Positions 6,420 through 7,598 of a stretch of DNA of 7,598 bases are shown piece by piece; the first letter of the stretch is position 1, and each line of letters begins with the position of its first letter. A model generated the notes under the pieces. The model searched no databases, was not told the DNA's origin, and saw only the letters and a list, made by a program, of their open reading frames with translations. The position numbers and the translations under genes are program-made. The stretch is from an uncultured Lachnospiraceae bacterium (GTDB taxonomy: Bacteria > Bacillota > Clostridia > Lachnospirales > Lachnospiraceae), in the NCBI GenBank assembly GCA_947175845.1, contig CAMWOK010000136.1:1-7598 (forward strand). Direction: 5' to 3'.

Positions 6420-7205
6420 ATGATTGTATTTCATACGGATTTGGACAATACATTGATTTATTCTTATCGACATGATATTGGCGAGGGAAAACGCTGCGTC
6501 GAGATTTACCAGGGGAGGGAAATCTCGTTTGTCACGCAGGAAACTTATCAGCTTCTGCACAGGCTTTCTGAACAGAAAAGTCAGGTTTTGATCGTGCCGA
6601 CAACGACCCGGACGATCGAGCAGTATCAGCGGATCGACCTAGGGGTTGGCGCTTTTCCGTATGCCCTTGTCTGCAACGGCGGGGTACTCCTTACAGAGGA
6701 CAATACCAGTGTCAGCGAAGACAGAGACTGGTACAGGGATTCTCTTGAGATGATTCGGGACAGTGTGGGAGAGCTGCACAAAGCCTTGGAGCTGTTAAAG
6801 CGGGATAAGCGCAGGACTTTTGAGCTTCGCTTTATCAGAGAGTTGTATATATTTACAAAATGTGATGAGCCAGAGGCGGTTGCCGCAGACTTGAAAATGG
6901 TTTTGAATGCGGAAATTGTAGATGTTTTCAATAATGGCGCGAAAGTGTATGTCGTGCCAAAAGCGCTGAATAAGGGGAGAGCGGTTGAAAGGTTCAGAGC
7001 GCATATCGGGGCGGACTATGCGATCGCGGCCGGGGACAGCGAATTTGACATTTCAATGCTGGAAGCGGCTGACAGGGGAATAGCAGCGCCAGAACTTGCC
7101 AAGAGGTGTTCTTTTTCCGGTAAAGTCCAGTGTCCTTCAATGAAAAAAGTGTTCTCAGAGGCTGTGCTTGAGATGGTTTGTAGTATATCAGCAGATGCTC
7201 GATGA
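6420..7205 (+). CDS. HAD-superfamily (Cof-type) hydrolase
   Basis: A 261-residue soluble protein with all four HAD motifs. Motif I is DLDNT at 7-11 (nucleophile D7, acid/base D9). Motif II is the TTTRT at 61-65 after a hydrophobic strand. Motif III is a Lys in PKALNKG (K181 or K185), and motif IV is GDSEFD at 205-210 with Mg2+-binding D206 and D210. The NGG at 86-88 and the large insert between motifs II and III place it with Cof-type (cap C2) phosphatases, which act on phosphorylated sugars, nucleotides or similar small metabolites. The substrate cannot be read from sequence. HAD phosphatases recur in the metabolite-making part of ter operons, so it may act with the YceG-like protein. Against this, it follows a terminator-like hairpin and is somewhat AT-richer than its neighbours, suggesting separate control or origin. 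Start chosen by GGAGG and motif I position. Confidence 0.88.
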   Translation: MIVFHTDLDNTLIYSYRHDIGEGKRCVEIYQGREISFVTQETYQLLHRLSEQKSQVLIVPTTTRTIEQYQRIDLGVGAFPYALVCNGGVLLTEDNTSVSEDRDWYRDSLEMIRDSVGELHKALELLKRDKRRTFELRFIRELYIFTKCDEPEAVAADLKMVLNAEIVDVFNNGAKVYVVPKALNKGRAVERFRAHIGADYAIAAGDSEFDISMLEAADRGIAAPELAKRCSFSGKVQCPSMKKVFSEAVLEMVCSISADAR

Positions 7206-7246
7206 TGCTATGAGAAATATTACTCACTTTTCGGAATTGTGTATGC

Positions 7247-7300
7247 TTTTCCCTTGTTTTAGCCCTTATGGGTAAGTTACAAGGGAAAGTTTTTGTTATT
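7247..7300 (+). terminator. Intrinsic terminator of the HAD gene
   Basis: TTTCCCTTGT (7248-7257) pairs perfectly with ACAAGGGAAA (7279-7288), with T7247-G7289 as an extra wobble pair. An inner TTA-CCC / GGG-TAA helix closes much of the loop. It is followed by TTTTTGTTATT (7290-7300). It lies 42 bases after the HAD stop. The T-tract is only on the plus-strand side, so it is not obviously bidirectional. Confidence 0.88.
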
Positions 7301-7313
7301 CAGTTTTCATTGC

Positions 7314-7508
7314 TTAACTCATTCCAACAACCTTATCCAAGAGCTTTACGAAATCCCGTTTATCCGCTCTTGCGGCATGTGCATAGACATTCATGGTTGT
7401 GTTTACGTCTATACTTTGGGAAAGCAGACGGTTCAATATAGCAGCGCTTTCATTTGAAATTATTTTATCATCCCGCATTAAAGTTCCATCTAAATCAGTA
7501 CCATACAA
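7314..7508 (-). pseudogene. Chimeric remnant: HAD phosphatase N-terminus joined to tyrosine recombinase C-terminus
   Basis: The 64-codon frame reads as two unrelated protein ends. Residues 1-31 contain TDLDGTL at 4-10 and the SNESAAILNRLL helix, the standard beginning of a Cof-type HAD phosphatase. Residues from about 32 on contain TTMNVYAHA at 37-45, the C-terminal motif of phage-type tyrosine recombinases with the nucleophilic Tyr (Y42), and then a typical short charged tail. Neither half could work alone: the HAD part lacks motifs II-IV and the recombinase part lacks the Arg and His residues of its active site. The join lies near 7410-7425. Only TTG (7506-7508) is available as start; reading upstream gives IIKT, which looks like the expected N-terminus without its ATG. 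Most likely this is a deletion scar rather than an expressed gene. Confidence 0.75.
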
Positions 7509-7524
7509 TGTTTTTATGATAGAA

Positions 7525-7598
7525 TTATTTTACCCTTTCCGCAATCATAGTATCCATACAATGCTGATGTGGGATTCCGCCGCTATTGCAGTTAAAAA
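7525..7598 (-). CDS. Possible C-terminal end of an unknown gene (cut by right edge)
   Basis: On the minus strand one frame is open from the window edge to a TAA at 7525-7527 and would encode 24 residues ending MIAERVK, with two Cys and two His in the visible part. It ends 16 bases before the TTG of the HAD-recombinase remnant and has the same direction. The segment is too short to assign to a family, and an open frame of this size can occur by chance. A GGAAAGGG stretch at its 3' end (7533-7540) could have been the ribosome binding site of the original HAD gene. Confidence 0.3.
   Translation of the reverse strand, partial: FNCNSGGIPHQHCMDTMIAERVK

Noticed and set aside
5290..6453. A 387-codon minus-strand open frame across the ATPase gene
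   Set aside because: It is a shadow of the ATPase; its translation is rich in His and Arg without domain structure, and the plus-strand frame carries all P-type motifs.
1..7598. CRISPR array, tRNA or rRNA gene, complete insertion sequence
   Set aside because: No regularly spaced repeats, no tRNA- or rRNA-like sequence, and no transposase were seen; the only mobile-element trace is the recombinase tail near 7314-7415.

Overview
The window looks like a piece of a low-to-medium GC Firmicute chromosome, most likely a clostridial (Lachnospiraceae-type) gut bacterium. This is inferred from strong GGAGG-type ribosome binding sites, closely packed co-directional genes and the style of the proteins; no marker gene fixes the taxon.

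Bases 1 to about 6267 form one plus-strand operon of the 'ter/tel' chemical-stress type. In order: the C-terminal end of a YceG-like protein (cut by the left edge), a TelA/YceH-family protein, three TerD-family Ca2+-binding paralogs in tandem, and an 886-residue PMCA-type Ca2+-transporting P-type ATPase. Gaps between genes are 13 to 87 bases and every gene has its own Shine-Dalgarno sequence. The layout recalls the Bacillus subtilis yceCDEFGH cluster, but no TerC-type membrane protein is present in the window; a Ca2+ pump occupies the membrane-protein position. The simplest reading is a stress operon in which cytosolic Ca2+-binding TerD proteins, the helical TelA protein and a Ca2+ exporter act together. 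The function is inferred from family and context, and tellurite resistance itself is not shown.

Bases 6268-6419 hold no gene but contain a strong two-part hairpin (6342-6384), probably a terminator or leaky attenuator. A separate plus-strand gene for a Cof-type HAD phosphatase follows (6420-7205) and ends at a clear intrinsic terminator (7247-7300). HAD phosphatases are known companions of ter operons, so this gene may still belong to the system.

The last ~300 bases, on the minus strand, are AT-richer and look like genomic debris. A 64-codon frame there joins the N-terminal end of another HAD phosphatase to the C-terminal end of a tyrosine recombinase, including its catalytic-Tyr motif. A possible last 24 codons of a further gene lie at the right edge. 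This is a likely scar of a past integration or deletion and marks the border of the ter-type module.
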